Assembly: GCF_016765795.1 (NCBI RefSeq)
Contig: NZ_JAESVP010000003.1
Location: 310,001-374,000, forward strand
Origin: Fuscibacter oryzae
GTDB lineage: Bacteria; Pseudomonadota; Alphaproteobacteria; Rhodobacterales; Rhodobacteraceae
Direction: 5' to 3'
Length of the DNA: 64,000 nt
Shown one piece after another: positions 55,111-63,906 of this stretch. The stretch's first letter is position 1; the number at the start of each line of letters is the position of its first letter. The notes under the pieces are model-generated. The model was not told where the DNA came from. It did not search any database and saw only the letters and a program-made list of their open reading frames with translations. Made by a program: the position numbers and the translations under genes.

Positions 55111-55529
55111 TAGAGCCGACCCTTGCTTTGCAAACTGCCGTTCGCGCGGTGCTGATCACCAGCCCGACCATTGTGCAGCACATCGCGCCCGAGCGTATCC
55201 GGGCAGGGGCGATCCGGCCTGAACATATGCCGTCAATCGTCATGACACCGGGCCGGGTGGAAGTGCGGGGCAGGGCGTCGGGTGGGCAGATCGTGGCCGA
55301 GGTCGCGCTGATGCTGCACCTCTGGGCGGTGGAAGATGGGTCCGAAGTGGCGCAGGAAATCGCCGGTGGTGTGCTGGCCGCGCTGATGGATGCCCCGCCC
55401 GCCGATGGTTTCGCAATCGACGAATGGGCGCGGCCCGATCTGGCATGGCTTTCTGATCCTGACCCGGCGCGGTCACATACCCATGCGGCTATCGCCTTGC
55501 GGGCGGTCCTGCGGTGGAGGGCCGAGTGA
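55107..55529 (+). CDS. DUF3168 tail completion protein
   Basis: Protein of 140 residues with ALQTAVRAVLITSPTIVQHI and the C-terminal SHTHAAIALRAVLRWRA, the layout of the DUF3168 tail-terminator family. ATGA overlap with the preceding gene; TGATG with the next. Confidence 0.83.
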   Translation: MIEPTLALQTAVRAVLITSPTIVQHIAPERIRAGAIRPEHMPSIVMTPGRVEVRGRASGGQIVAEVALMLHLWAVEDGSEVAQEIAGGVLAALMDAPPADGFAIDEWARPDLAWLSDPDPARSHTHAAIALRAVLRWRAE

Positions 55530-55840
55530 TGCAGGCCGGTAAGCTGCAACAGCCGATTGAACTGCAACACCTGTCCGAAACGGTGAGCGCCAGCGGCCAC
55601 GCGGTGCAGACATGGGCCACCTATGCCAGCGGGCGGGCCGAGCTTCGGCAAGCCGGGGTTTCCGAGTTCCTGACCACCTACGGCGAAGGCGTGACGAATA
55701 ACGCGGTGTTTGTCATCCGCTGGATTCCGGGTGTGACCGTGGCTGACCGGATCGTTCACGCGGGCAAGGCATGGAACATCGTCGCTGTGGCCGAGATCGG
55801 GCGCAGGAAGGGCCTTGAACTGCGGGCGGTGGCGGCATGA
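55529..55840 (+). CDS. Phage head closure (head-tail adaptor) protein
   Basis: Protein of 103 residues. MQAGKLQQPIELQHLSETVS, then TNNAVFVIRWIPGVTVADRI and KAWNIVAVAEIGRRKGLELR, fit the SPP1 gp16-like head-closure family. Last plus-strand gene before the second cargo gene. Confidence 0.85.
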   Translation: MQAGKLQQPIELQHLSETVSASGHAVQTWATYASGRAELRQAGVSEFLTTYGEGVTNNAVFVIRWIPGVTVADRIVHAGKAWNIVAVAEIGRRKGLELRAVAA

Positions 55841-55842
55841 GC

Positions 55843-56226
55843 CTATTCGTAAAACATCCAGCGGTCCCGTTCGGAACCTGTCGCTGCAAACATGACGCCG
55901 CTCTGCCTGTCGTATGTGCAAATCACCGCAGGAAGTTCTTCCGCTGGCAATTTTTCCACAACCTTTGCCCAATCCTGGCCACTCGCGGGGATAATTTCAA
56001 AGACCAACTGGCCGTGTTTCTTCCACGATCTTCCGACCGCCAAGGATACTTCGCGTTCCTTGGTTTTTTCGTTCAGCCAGTCCACGCAAGCTGCGCCAAA
56101 CACTTCACGTTCCCGGTCGGTGGTCTTGCTCGAAATCGCTGCCTGATGCCGCTGGTAGTAAATCCAAGCCTGATATCCCGTGGCGACATTCGTAACGATC
56201 AGAAGGGCAGTAAGGGTGCGGCTCAT
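55843..56226 (-). CDS. Small membrane-anchored protein of unknown function (cargo gene)
   Basis: Protein of 127 residues on the minus strand between head closure and terminase genes. One N-terminal membrane segment (MSRTLTALLIVTNVATGYQA) would anchor a soluble domain outside the cytoplasm. No domain was recognised; one Cys pair (ACVDW, VICTYD). It reads better than the overlapping 146-codon plus-strand frame, which has no ribosome site. A second moron-like insertion is the likely explanation. Confidence 0.6.
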   Translation of the reverse strand: MSRTLTALLIVTNVATGYQAWIYYQRHQAAISSKTTDREREVFGAACVDWLNEKTKEREVSLAVGRSWKKHGQLVFEIIPASGQDWAKVVEKLPAEELPAVICTYDRQSGVMFAATGSERDRWMFYE

Positions 56227-56273
56227 AAAGCATTTTCCGTATGCTATCTGGCTTCAGCATATGGGGTGGCGTT

Positions 56274-56675
56274 GTGAGTTCCAAGCATCTTCGCGGGGTA
56301 AAGCCCAAGATCACCGCCGATCTGGAACCGCTGACCAAGGTTCCCAAGGCGCCGACCTATTTCAGCCCCTATGCGGTGGCCGAGTGGAAGCGGGTTCTGC
56401 CGGTGCTGGTGGCGCGCAAGGTCATCTGCACCGCCGATCTGGCCCAAGTCGAAACCTATTGCTGTATGGCCGGGCTGGTGCGCCAGATCGAAACCGAACG
56501 CCAGCTTGCGGGCGGCGTGGTGGATGTGAAGCTGTTCGGGGTGCAGAACCGGGCCGCGCAAACCGCGCGCCAGATCGCCGCGACCCTCGGGCTTGACCCG
56601 GTGAGCCGGGCGCGCATGGGGGCAGGGCAAGAGGGTGGCGCGGGCGACACCAGCCCCGACCCTCTGGCGATCTGA
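56274..56675 (+). CDS. Terminase small subunit, P27 family
   Basis: DNA-recognition subunit of the packaging motor, about 133 residues. KHLRGVKPKITADLEP and YFSPYAVAEWKRVLPVLVAR with ETYCCMAGLVRQIETERQ follow the P27 layout. The start is uncertain: GTG 56274 after GGGGTGG, or ATG 56241. Two bases separate it from the large subunit. Confidence 0.82.
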   Translation: MSSKHLRGVKPKITADLEPLTKVPKAPTYFSPYAVAEWKRVLPVLVARKVICTADLAQVETYCCMAGLVRQIETERQLAGGVVDVKLFGVQNRAAQTARQIAATLGLDPVSRARMGAGQEGGAGDTSPDPLAI

Positions 56676-56677
56676 CC

Positions 56678-58309
56678 ATGGCGGCACCTTCCACCTTCCC
56701 GGCGTGGGTGTTTGACACCAGCCCGATTCCTGACCCCCTCGGGCATGGTGAACGCGCGGTGCAATTTCTGCGCGCCCTGCGCCACATCAAGAGCGATCAG
56801 CCGGGCCGGGCCTTCACCCTCTACCCTTGGCAGGAACGGATTGTGCGGGCGATCTATGGCCCGCGTGATGCCGATGGCGACCGGATCGTGACACGGGTGT
56901 TCTTCTTTATCCCGCGCGGGAACCGGAAGACATCGCTGGCCGCTGCCCTGTCGCTGCTGCACCTGATCGGCCCGGAAAAGGTTCCAGGTGGTGAGCTGGT
57001 CTTTGCCGCCTGCGACAAGCGGCAGGCGGGCATCGCCTTCAAGGAGGCGACGAACGTGGTCAAGCTGGACCCCCGGCTTGGTAGGGTGTGCAAGATCACC
57101 GACCAGCGCAACGCGGCCAAGGAGATTGAAAGTCAGATCAAGGGCTTTGAGTCGAAACTTGAAGTGGTTTCTTCAGATGGTTCGCGCCAGAACGGCACGA
57201 CCCCGACCTTTGTTCTGTGTGATGAGATTCACGCTTGGAAGGAAGGCGCGGGCGCGGAAATGTGGGAAGTGCTGGAATCCGGCGTGTCGAAAAGCCGGAA
57301 TGGCCTGATCATCACCGCCACGACTGCCGGGCGCGGGGCCGAGGGTTTCGCCGCCGATCAATACGCCTATGCGCGCGATGTGGCCTTGGGCAAGGTGCAT
57401 GACCCTTCGGTTCTGCCGATCCTGTTTGAAATGCAGGAGGGTGACGACTGGACCGACGAAGCGGTCTGGCACCGCTGTAACCCCGGCCTGCAAGACGGGT
57501 TCCAAGACCTGAAAGACCTGCGGAACAAGGCGCAGCGGGCGCAGCACATGCCTTCGGCGGCCTATGGGTTCCAGCAATACCACCTGAACAAGTGGCACGG
57601 GAACAGCCGCGACCCGCTGTTTGACATGCCGACCTATGACCGGCGCAGGCTGGACGACGACGAGGCCGACCTTGAACAGCTTCCGGCTTACATCGGCGTG
57701 GATATGTCGCAATCGGGCGACCTGACCGCCGTGGCAATCGCCTTCCGTCATGGCGACGGGCAGGTGACCTTGCGCAATACCTGTTTCGTGCCCTCTGCTG
57801 ATCTTGAAGCCAAGGGGCACCGCGACCGCGCGCCCTATCCGCAATGGGCCGACCTGAACCTGATCCAGCTTTGCCCCGGTGGGGTGATCGACCAGAAGCA
57901 GGTCGAGGACCATATCCGCGAGTTGTGCGCCAGCTATGATGTGCAGGAGATCGCGGTGGACCCGGCCCTTGCGCGCGTCCTGACCCAGAACCTGACCGAT
58001 GACGGCCTGCCGGTGTTCACCCATCCGCAAAGCGCGCTGATCATGTCCGAGGCCACCGGCAACCTGATCAGGACCGTCAACGGCGATCTGATCCGGCACA
58101 ATGGCGACCCGGTTTTGCGCCAGCACTTTGACAATGTGGCGGTTTCGACCAACCCGCAAAGCGGGCTGGTGCGGATGCACAAGCAAAGATCAAACGGCAA
58201 GATTGATGCCGCCATTGCTTCGGCCATGGCGGTTTCGCGCGCCGTCACCGCGCATAACACGCGCAGCCGCTATAGCGACCCAAGCGTTTTGGGTCTGACC
58301 ATTCTGTAA
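56678..58309 (+). CDS. Terminase large subunit
   Basis: ATPase-nuclease packaging motor of 543 residues. The Walker A-like loop is FIPRGNRKTSLAAALSL, with an Arg where many have a second Gly; Walker B is FVLCDEIHAWKEG. The nuclease half starts with GVDMSQSGDLTAVAIAF and has its distal Asp in NGKIDAAIASAMAV. Terminase genes usually precede portal; here they come after the head-tail connectors. Confidence 0.92.
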   Translation: MAAPSTFPAWVFDTSPIPDPLGHGERAVQFLRALRHIKSDQPGRAFTLYPWQERIVRAIYGPRDADGDRIVTRVFFFIPRGNRKTSLAAALSLLHLIGPEKVPGGELVFAACDKRQAGIAFKEATNVVKLDPRLGRVCKITDQRNAAKEIESQIKGFESKLEVVSSDGSRQNGTTPTFVLCDEIHAWKEGAGAEMWEVLESGVSKSRNGLIITATTAGRGAEGFAADQYAYARDVALGKVHDPSVLPILFEMQEGDDWTDEAVWHRCNPGLQDGFQDLKDLRNKAQRAQHMPSAAYGFQQYHLNKWHGNSRDPLFDMPTYDRRRLDDDEADLEQLPAYIGVDMSQSGDLTAVAIAFRHGDGQVTLRNTCFVPSADLEAKGHRDRAPYPQWADLNLIQLCPGGVIDQKQVEDHIRELCASYDVQEIAVDPALARVLTQNLTDDGLPVFTHPQSALIMSEATGNLIRTVNGDLIRHNGDPVLRQHFDNVAVSTNPQSGLVRMHKQRSNGKIDAAIASAMAVSRAVTAHNTRSRYSDPSVLGLTIL

Positions 58310-58321
58310 GGAGTAATGAGT

Positions 58322-60655
58322 ATGGCCCTTGATGAAACCGGCCTTCTGGTGAAGCTGGAAGCCTCTGTAAACAAGTTCCAGCGCGACTTTGACAAAGCCA
58401 TAGGCGTTCAGAAGCGGGCGACCCGCCAAATGGAGGCCAGGGCGAAAGACAGCGCCGACAAGATGGCGAAGTCTTACGAGGGCTTGGGCGGGCGCATGTC
58501 GGCGGCGTTCCAGAAGATCGCCATGCCGAAGATTGCCGGTATCGCGGGCACGGTGGCCGGTATCGGTGTGGCCGGGGTCGTGGCATCGGTGCGCGGTGTG
58601 ACCCGCAGCCTTGCCGAGATGGGCGACGAGGCCAAGCGCGCCGGTATGGGCGTGGAGGCGTTTCAGGAATGGCGCTATGTGGCCGATCAGAACCGGATCA
58701 GCATTGATGCCCTGACCGATGGTTTCAAAGAGCTTTCCTTGCGCGCAGATGAGTTTGTGGTGACCGGCAAGGGTTCCGCCGCCGAAGCGTTCCAGCGCCT
58801 CGGGTTCACCGCCGACCAGTTGAAAGGCAAGTTGAAAGACCCGTCCGCGTTGATGCTGGAAATCATCAAGCGGCTGCAAGGCATGGACAAGGCAGCGCAA
58901 ATCAGGATCAGCGATGAATTGTTCGGCGGCACCGGGGGCGAACAATTCGTTCAGCTTCTTGAAAAGGGCGAAGGTGCAATCCGGGGCCAGATCGACCGGG
59001 CGCATGACCTTGGCATCGTCATGAAGTCCGACATGATCGACAAGGCCGCCGAACTGGACGCCAAGTTCAGTGAGGTGGAAACCCGGCTGCAAAGCCTGTG
59101 GCGCACCGGCGTCGTGGGGGCTGCCGAGTTCTTCGGTCTTGTCGAACGCGAACGGGCGAAGATGAACTTCGACCCGGCCAATACCGCGCGGCTGCTGGGG
59201 CAGGGCACCGCCGCCGCCTTGGGCGATCTGCCCGAGGTTCCGCAGGATGCCTTGGCCGAGATCGAGGGCTTGAAGGTCGAATATGCCGATCTTGCCAATG
59301 AAGCCCGCAATCTGGTCCCGGCCTTGTCCGACGCCAGCAATATGATGCGCGGCCTTGGGAATGAAGCGGGGGCCGTGGCCCTGACCGATCTTGCCACGCG
59401 GATCGGCGATGCAGCCCGCGCCTTTGAGGCTGGCACGATCACCGGCGAGGAATACGCCGCCAAGCTGCGCGAGGTCATCACCGAGGCGCAAAACACGATC
59501 AGCGAAATGGACGCGCTGGACCAAGCCCGCCTTGGTAACGTGATTGATCAGGTGGCCGCGCTGCTGGGCTGGATTACCAAGCTGCCCGCTGCGGCCGCAG
59601 CCGCCCGCGCCGAAGTCAGCAAGTTGTCGCTGATGGATACCGGCACGCCCCTGACCGGGACCGGGGAAGACCTGTTGCCGCCTAGCCCGCTGGCCCCCAA
59701 GTCGTCGCAACGCCCCAAGGGCAGGCCGATGGACCTTGGCGTGCCCGACCCGGCGAAGTCAGGCGGTGGCGGTGGCGGCAAACAGGATGAGTTCGCGCGG
59801 GCCGTGGAGGGGCTGCAACGCGAAAAGGCCGCGCTAGAGGCACAAGCCGCTGCGATGATTGCCGCCGCCGCCTCTGGTCAGGATTACGGCGATATGTTGG
59901 AATTCGCCCGGACCCGTGCCGAGTTGCTGGTGGCAGCACAACGCGACGGCAAGGCCGTGACCCCCGAACTGATTGCGCAGATCGACCAACTGGCCGCAGC
60001 CCATGCGCGGGCGGGTGCCGCCGCCGCCAAAGCCGCCGACGATCTGGAAAAGGTTCAGAAGCGGGGCGAGGCCGGTGCCGAGGCCCTGACCGGCATTTTC
60101 ACCAGCGTCTTGACCGGGGCGAAGTCAGCCGAGGAAGCCGTGGCGGAACTGTTGATGCAGATGGCCGAGGCGCAATTCAACAAAGCCTTCATGTCGCTGT
60201 TTGGCGAAGGGGGCGCGGGCGGCGGTCTGGCGTCTTGGATCGGCGGGCTGCTTGGCTTCGCCGATGGTGGTTTCACCGGGCCAGGTGGGAAGTATGAACC
60301 GGCGGGGGTGGTCCATCGGGGCGAATTTGTGTTCAGCAAGGAGACTGTGGCCCGCCTTGGCGCAGGGAACCTTGCCAGACTCCATGAGAGCGCCCGCAGG
60401 GGCTATGCCGAGGGTGGGCTGGTGTCACCCACCGGAAACATGGCGAGACTCACCAGCGCGCGCCCTATGGACTCTGGCGAAGGGGTGCCAGCGATCAGCA
60501 TATCCGCACCCATCACCGTGAACGGTTCAGCCGGAACGCCCGAACAGAATGCCGATCTCGCGAAACAGATGGCGCGTGAGTCCGAGTCTATGTTCCGGGG
60601 CATCATCCGCGACGAACTGGTGAAACAGATGAGACCGGGCGGGATGATCCGGTAA
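58322..60655 (+). CDS. Phage tail tape-measure protein
   Basis: Long helical protein of 777 residues that sets tail length. Helical coiled-coil N-terminus ([20 protein letters not shown]), a central Gly/Ala hydrophobic stretch ([20 protein letters not shown]), and the C-terminal [20 protein letters not shown] and [16 protein letters not shown] typical of tape measures. The ATG at 58322 is eight bases after AAGGAG; one at 58316 is too near. A short tail is implied by its length, yet no tube or baseplate genes surround it. Confidence 0.85.
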   Translation: MALDETGLLVKLEASVNKFQRDFDKAIGVQKRATRQMEARAKDSADKMAKSYEGLGGRMSAAFQKIAMPKIAGIAGTVAGIGVAGVVASVRGVTRSLAEMGDEAKRAGMGVEAFQEWRYVADQNRISIDALTDGFKELSLRADEFVVTGKGSAAEAFQRLGFTADQLKGKLKDPSALMLEIIKRLQGMDKAAQIRISDELFGGTGGEQFVQLLEKGEGAIRGQIDRAHDLGIVMKSDMIDKAAELDAKFSEVETRLQSLWRTGVVGAAEFFGLVERERAKMNFDPANTARLLGQGTAAALGDLPEVPQDALAEIEGLKVEYADLANEARNLVPALSDASNMMRGLGNEAGAVALTDLATRIGDAARAFEAGTITGEEYAAKLREVITEAQNTISEMDALDQARLGNVIDQVAALLGWITKLPAAAAAARAEVSKLSLMDTGTPLTGTGEDLLPPSPLAPKSSQRPKGRPMDLGVPDPAKSGGGGGGKQDEFARAVEGLQREKAALEAQAAAMIAAAASGQDYGDMLEFARTRAELLVAAQRDGKAVTPELIAQIDQLAAAHARAGAAAAKAADDLEKVQKRGEAGAEALTGIFTSVLTGAKSAEEAVAELLMQMAEAQFNKAFMSLFGEGGAGGGLASWIGGLLGFADGGFTGPGGKYEPAGVVHRGEFVFSKETVARLGAGNLARLHESARRGYAEGGLVSPTGNMARLTSARPMDSGEGVPAISISAPITVNGSAGTPEQNADLAKQMARESESMFRGIIRDELVKQMRPGGMIR

Positions 60656-60751
60656 GGCGCATGGAGCGGGCGCAAGCCCGCGACCAGCCGGGGAAGGGTA
60701 TGTGTAGGATGAGACGCGGGTGACTACGACCGAGGAATGGTGAGATTGAGG

Positions 60752-60882
60752 GCGTGTCGTTTTGCCCGTTACGTATATTCTCTAAGAGTAAGAAGATACT
60801 CTTAGATATACATATATACGGGCAAAACGACACGCTTTCCGTTCCCCGGTTGCAGTCATGCGTAACGTGCAAAACGACACGC
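60752..60882. repeat. Nested inverted repeat plus third motif copy
   Basis: Two perfect 18-base arms (60752-60769 and 60818-60835) enclose a second perfect 10-base inverted repeat (60781-60790 and 60797-60806). The core GCAAAACGACACGC occurs inverted in the left arm, direct in the right arm and again direct at 60869-60882; the third copy shares a CGTAACG flank with the left one. It lies upstream of a gene for a ribbon-helix-helix protein, and a TATACT box (60898-60903) follows the third copy. Operator cluster or replication iterons are the likely readings. Confidence 0.7.
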
Positions 60883-60903
60883 ACAAATTGCCCCTTGTAT
60901 ACT

Positions 60904-60919
60904 TAGGCACCAGTGCCTA
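60904..60919. promoter_or_regulatory. Small palindrome after a -10 box
   Basis: taggcac-ca-gtgccta, 7-bp arms, directly after TATACT (60898-60903) and 34 bases before the next gene's start. A possible operator at the transcription start. Confidence 0.4.
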
Positions 60920-60952
60920 TGTTGTGGGTGGAAACAACGTAAGGGTGCCGTA

Positions 60953-61396
60953 ATGGCTTTCAATCTCAAGCTGCCGGATGAACGCGGCAGGCAACTTCAA
61001 CTGATCGCGGAAGCCGAGGGCAAGACCGTGGTGGATGTGATTACCGATCATATCCGCGCGAAGATCGACGCTGGTGTAATCCCGGCTGAACTGCCGGGCG
61101 TGGACGTGACCAAAGCGCCGACCGAGATCACCATCCGGGCGAATGGCTTTGAAGCCACCATTCCGGCGAACGAGGGGCCGACCCTTGCCGACCTGATGCG
61201 CGAGTCTGGCAACCTGCCGTCCGACCGTGAACGCAAGCTGCGGTGGATCGAAGGGCTGGCCGCGCTGTCGGGTATCAAGGTCAAGCGCATGGGGGCGGGC
61301 GTCAAACTGATCAACCCCGTCACCGGGGCGGAACATCCGCTGTCCTTTAGCGTGGCATCTGATCTGGCTGACCAGATCGACCGCGCCGCCGAATGA
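60953..61396 (+). CDS. Ribbon-helix-helix-like protein
   Basis: Protein of 147 residues. The first 45 (MAFNLKLPDERGRQLQLIAE, then AEGKTVVDVITDHIRAKID) look like a ribbon-helix-helix DNA-binding domain; the rest is unassigned, with two stretches that could fold as beta strands. It lies directly downstream of the repeat cluster at 60752-60882, so autoregulation at that site is a reasonable guess. A stem-loop follows at 61400-61430. Confidence 0.65.
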   Translation: MAFNLKLPDERGRQLQLIAEAEGKTVVDVITDHIRAKIDAGVIPAELPGVDVTKAPTEITIRANGFEATIPANEGPTLADLMRESGNLPSDRERKLRWIEGLAALSGIKVKRMGAGVKLINPVTGAEHPLSFSVASDLADQIDRAAE

Positions 61397-61460
61397 AAAC
61401 AGGGGCCAGCGCGCCAACGCTGAACCCCTGCAATTCTCTTCCATTTGCGAGTTTCTTTAT

Positions 61461-62195
61461 ATGTCGATTGACCACTTCCTGCAAGACGAAGACGACTTTG
61501 ATCCGCATGTTGAGGCGGTTCTGAGCGGTATCAAGCGCGATGATAGCGCCATATACGACCTAATGCGTGAACTGGACGCCATTGGGAAACCTGATGCTGA
61601 AACGGTTGTTGAAACGGTCGCGGTGAAACCGCAGGTCCAGAGTCTTCCGGCGCTGCCCTACCAAGGCCCCGATGCCGACGACCCCGATACAATCATTCCA
61701 GAGGTGAAGCTGACACGTTGGGACATTGCCCGCGCAAATTTGCGCGAGGCCGAAGCCAAGCGGGATACGATCTTGGCGAAGCCCGTCCGGGCCGATGGGG
61801 ACGCCCGCCGCGTTCTGTTGCTGGACCACGCTATCGAGAAGGCCAAGGCCGCGATGAAACGCGCCGAAGGCGACGTGTCGCGCCGCCAAGAGGGGATTGA
61901 CGATTGGCGGGCCGGTGAGGGGCGCGCGGTCTACAATGCGAAGCGCAGGAAGCGCGAACAGCCGAACGCCGATCTTTCCAGCCTGACCACCGAACAGAAG
62001 GACCAGCACGGGAAGGACCGGCGTTCTGATGCAAACTGGTTCAGGCGCCAGCGCGAAAATGGAATCCCCGAACCGCGTATTCAGGCCGAGTTCGCGGCGC
62101 GTATCCAAAAGCGCGAGGCCGACCGGGCTGCAAAGGCCCAAGAGGATGCAGAGGAAGCCACTTCGCGCGTTGACCCGCGTTACGGCATGTTCTGA
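61461..62195 (+). CDS. Charged coiled-coil hypothetical protein
   Basis: Protein of 244 residues, acidic at the N-terminus and strongly helical and charged from about 80 on (AKRDTILAKPVRADGDARRV, KAAMKRAEGDVSRRQ). No recognised domain, signal peptide or membrane segment. Only a weak ribosome site (GAG). Codon use resembles the surrounding phage genes. Confidence 0.6.
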   Translation: MSIDHFLQDEDDFDPHVEAVLSGIKRDDSAIYDLMRELDAIGKPDAETVVETVAVKPQVQSLPALPYQGPDADDPDTIIPEVKLTRWDIARANLREAEAKRDTILAKPVRADGDARRVLLLDHAIEKAKAAMKRAEGDVSRRQEGIDDWRAGEGRAVYNAKRRKREQPNADLSSLTTEQKDQHGKDRRSDANWFRRQRENGIPEPRIQAEFAARIQKREADRAAKAQEDAEEATSRVDPRYGMF

Positions 62196-62254
62196 CAAGG
62201 GGCGCGTAGCTATCCAGCCACCTAGCTATTCCTGGCCCATCCCATCCCGGCCAA

Positions 62255-62278
62255 AACTAAGTAACGACTTACTTAGTT
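62255..62278. repeat. Perfect inverted repeat
   Basis: aactaagtaa-cgac-ttacttagtt: 10-bp perfect arms with a 4-base centre in an AT-rich gap between two small genes. Either an operator or a terminator stem; no T-run follows. Confidence 0.45.
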
Positions 62279-62366
62279 GAATAAAAACATATAGTTACGT
62301 GAATTTCCTCTTGCGCCGTGGAATCCCCGCGGCCTAGACTCGCATCATCGAAACATGGAGCCGATG

Positions 62367-62555
62367 ATGCCGAACTTCCTTTCCGACGACCGCTATACTG
62401 CCCTGCTGGACGCCCTACAGGGCGCGGTTGTCACCGCCTGCACCACCGCCGCCGAACTGCGCGACCTGATGGCCGAGGCGCTGGCTTGTGCCGATATTCT
62501 GCCCGAGGGGTGCCGGGCAGACTTTGAGGGGCTGCGGGTGGTGCAGGCTGCTTGA
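62367..62555 (+). CDS. Small hypothetical protein
   Basis: Protein of 62 residues (MPNFLSDDRYTALLDALQGA start), helical, without a recognised domain. GGAG six bases before the ATG at 62367 supports this start over those at 62355 and 62364. Confidence 0.5.
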   Translation: MPNFLSDDRYTALLDALQGAVVTACTTAAELRDLMAEALACADILPEGCRADFEGLRVVQAA

Positions 62556-62589
62556 CGCTACGTCAACTTGTGGACCGCGCATTTTGTCC

Positions 62590-62620
62590 TTGCATTACTA
62601 TCTACATAGTAATAGTAATG
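62590..62620 (+). promoter_or_regulatory. Promoter overlapped by operator half-sites
   Basis: TTGCAT (62590-62595) and TAGTAA (62613-62618) are 17 bases apart. The heptamer atagtaa occurs inverted at 62595-62601 and direct at 62606-62612 and 62612-62618, so a repressor bound there would cover the promoter. The gene at 62641 follows. Confidence 0.5.
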
Positions 62621-62640
62621 ATTCCATAAGGAGAGACACC

Positions 62641-63174
62641 ATGCCAAATGCCAACGCAGAAGCGCAACGCCGCTGGCGACTACGCCAGAAAACAGAGAAG
62701 AAAGCCGACCTTCGGCGCGCGGTTACAGCTACGGACGTATTCAAGACCCCCTTTTTCGAGTTCTTAGGTGACTTCTGCTATAGCAGCTCAGACTTCAATG
62801 TTGCGCTTGACCTAGCTGGCATTGAAACACCCCAGTTTGATGATGACCTGGGGCCTGAGGCACACACTCGCGACCTAGCGATACCGCCGCCAGATGACGA
62901 TTTCTACCCGTTCAAAGGCACAAAGGGTTCGCTTGGTCGTGCCGAGGTCATGGTCGGCTGTTTAATCGACGCTGCGGCTGACCTTGCCCATCAAGTGAAC
63001 GAATACAAGCGGCAAGAGATCAAATCCCGCCTTGCCGAAATCGAGGCTTCCGACCTGTCGGACCCAGAGACAAAGAAGGCCGCACTGCAAAACGTGACGC
63101 GCCTGAACAAGATGCTTGACCAGCTTGATAAGCAGGTCCGGTGGACCTTCCCACAGTGGAAGGTGACGGGCTGA
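62641..63174 (+). CDS. Hypothetical protein with basic N-terminus
   Basis: Protein of 177 residues with a strongly basic first 25 (NAEAQRRWRLRQKTEKKADL) that could bind nucleic acid, an acidic middle, and a charged helical C-terminus (EYKRQEIKSRLAEIEASDLS). AAGGAGAG precedes the ATG. No domain recognised. GC content is lower than in host genes. Confidence 0.65.
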   Translation: MPNANAEAQRRWRLRQKTEKKADLRRAVTATDVFKTPFFEFLGDFCYSSSDFNVALDLAGIETPQFDDDLGPEAHTRDLAIPPPDDDFYPFKGTKGSLGRAEVMVGCLIDAAADLAHQVNEYKRQEIKSRLAEIEASDLSDPETKKAALQNVTRLNKMLDQLDKQVRWTFPQWKVTG

Positions 63175-63265
63175 AAGGCCCCTGACAGTAGGACGGGCGA
63201 CTTAGTTTGCCGACGCGGAAGCCCGCCCTCTGTTCTCGACATGCAACTTTATAGAGGAGCCACAC

Positions 63266-63517
63266 ATGGCCCAAGACTACATTGACGCCGATCCGGTAAC
63301 AACCTTCGCCTTCTATGATGGCGAACCGGGCGAAAGCTCAAGCGGCACTGTCCTGCATCGGCCTGTATCAGGCAGCGTCTTGAGCGGTAAGTTCACGACG
63401 CACGGCGGGTTAATCACTGTCACCTGTGGCGGAGCAAAGAAAACCACCCAGCTTGGGCATTTGACCCCGATTACCCTTGCAGAGTTGCTAATGGCAGAGA
63501 TGGCGCGGGCTGCCTAA
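63266..63517 (+). CDS. Small hypothetical protein
   Basis: Protein of 83 residues, probably beta-rich (GSVLSGKFTTHGGLITVTCG), without signal peptide or known domain. GAGGAG precedes the ATG. Confidence 0.6.
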   Translation: MAQDYIDADPVTTFAFYDGEPGESSSGTVLHRPVSGSVLSGKFTTHGGLITVTCGGAKKTTQLGHLTPITLAELLMAEMARAA

Positions 63518-63906
63518 CCACCTCCAAGAACAGCGCCCCACGGCGCCTGCACTTTCTTCCTATCCTGATGAGATGATCAGCCCCGTCAGCCGTATAGGCA
63601 AGGTAAGGGTGTGGTGCGCCCTGTCTCGGTCCAAGAGCCAGGCGAAGGCACTGCCATCAGTCGGCGAGTGCGCGGTGGCATTCCGAAAACCCCGACACGG
63701 CACGGCGGCATTACTCCGTCGCGTGGTGCCGAGAACCTTGACGCGATCAGAAAGGGCGGGGCGGAAGTCTCGCCCTTTCTTGGTTTTCGCGATCATTTTC
63801 GGTCGAAGCGATGTTGCACATATTTCCGTAAGAATCTTTCCCTGAACTGGTCAGCAATTCGTCCAAAAGTTGCGTCGTAGTGCTTGCGCTATACTTAGGA
63901 GGAATC
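63518..63906. other. Intergenic region with a stem-loop
   Basis: Three overlapping open frames of 78-90 codons exist, but none has a ribosome site or recognisable sequence. A stem aaagggcg/cgcccttt (63751-63758 and 63771-63778) followed by cttgg may be a terminator. TATACT at 63890-63895 precedes the next gene. Confidence 0.4.

Noticed and set aside
55837-56277. Plus-strand frame of 146 codons
   Set aside because: It overlaps the minus-strand gene at 55843-56226, which has a membrane anchor and better start context.
60752-60835. Telomere-resolution (protelomerase) site
   Set aside because: The centre of the structure (agaaga) is not palindromic and no protelomerase gene is seen, so a linear-plasmid phage end is unlikely.
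63573-63880. Overlapping open frames of 89 and 90 codons at the right end
   Set aside because: Two overlapping frames on the same strand, neither with a ribosome site or recognisable residues; a stem-loop lies inside both.
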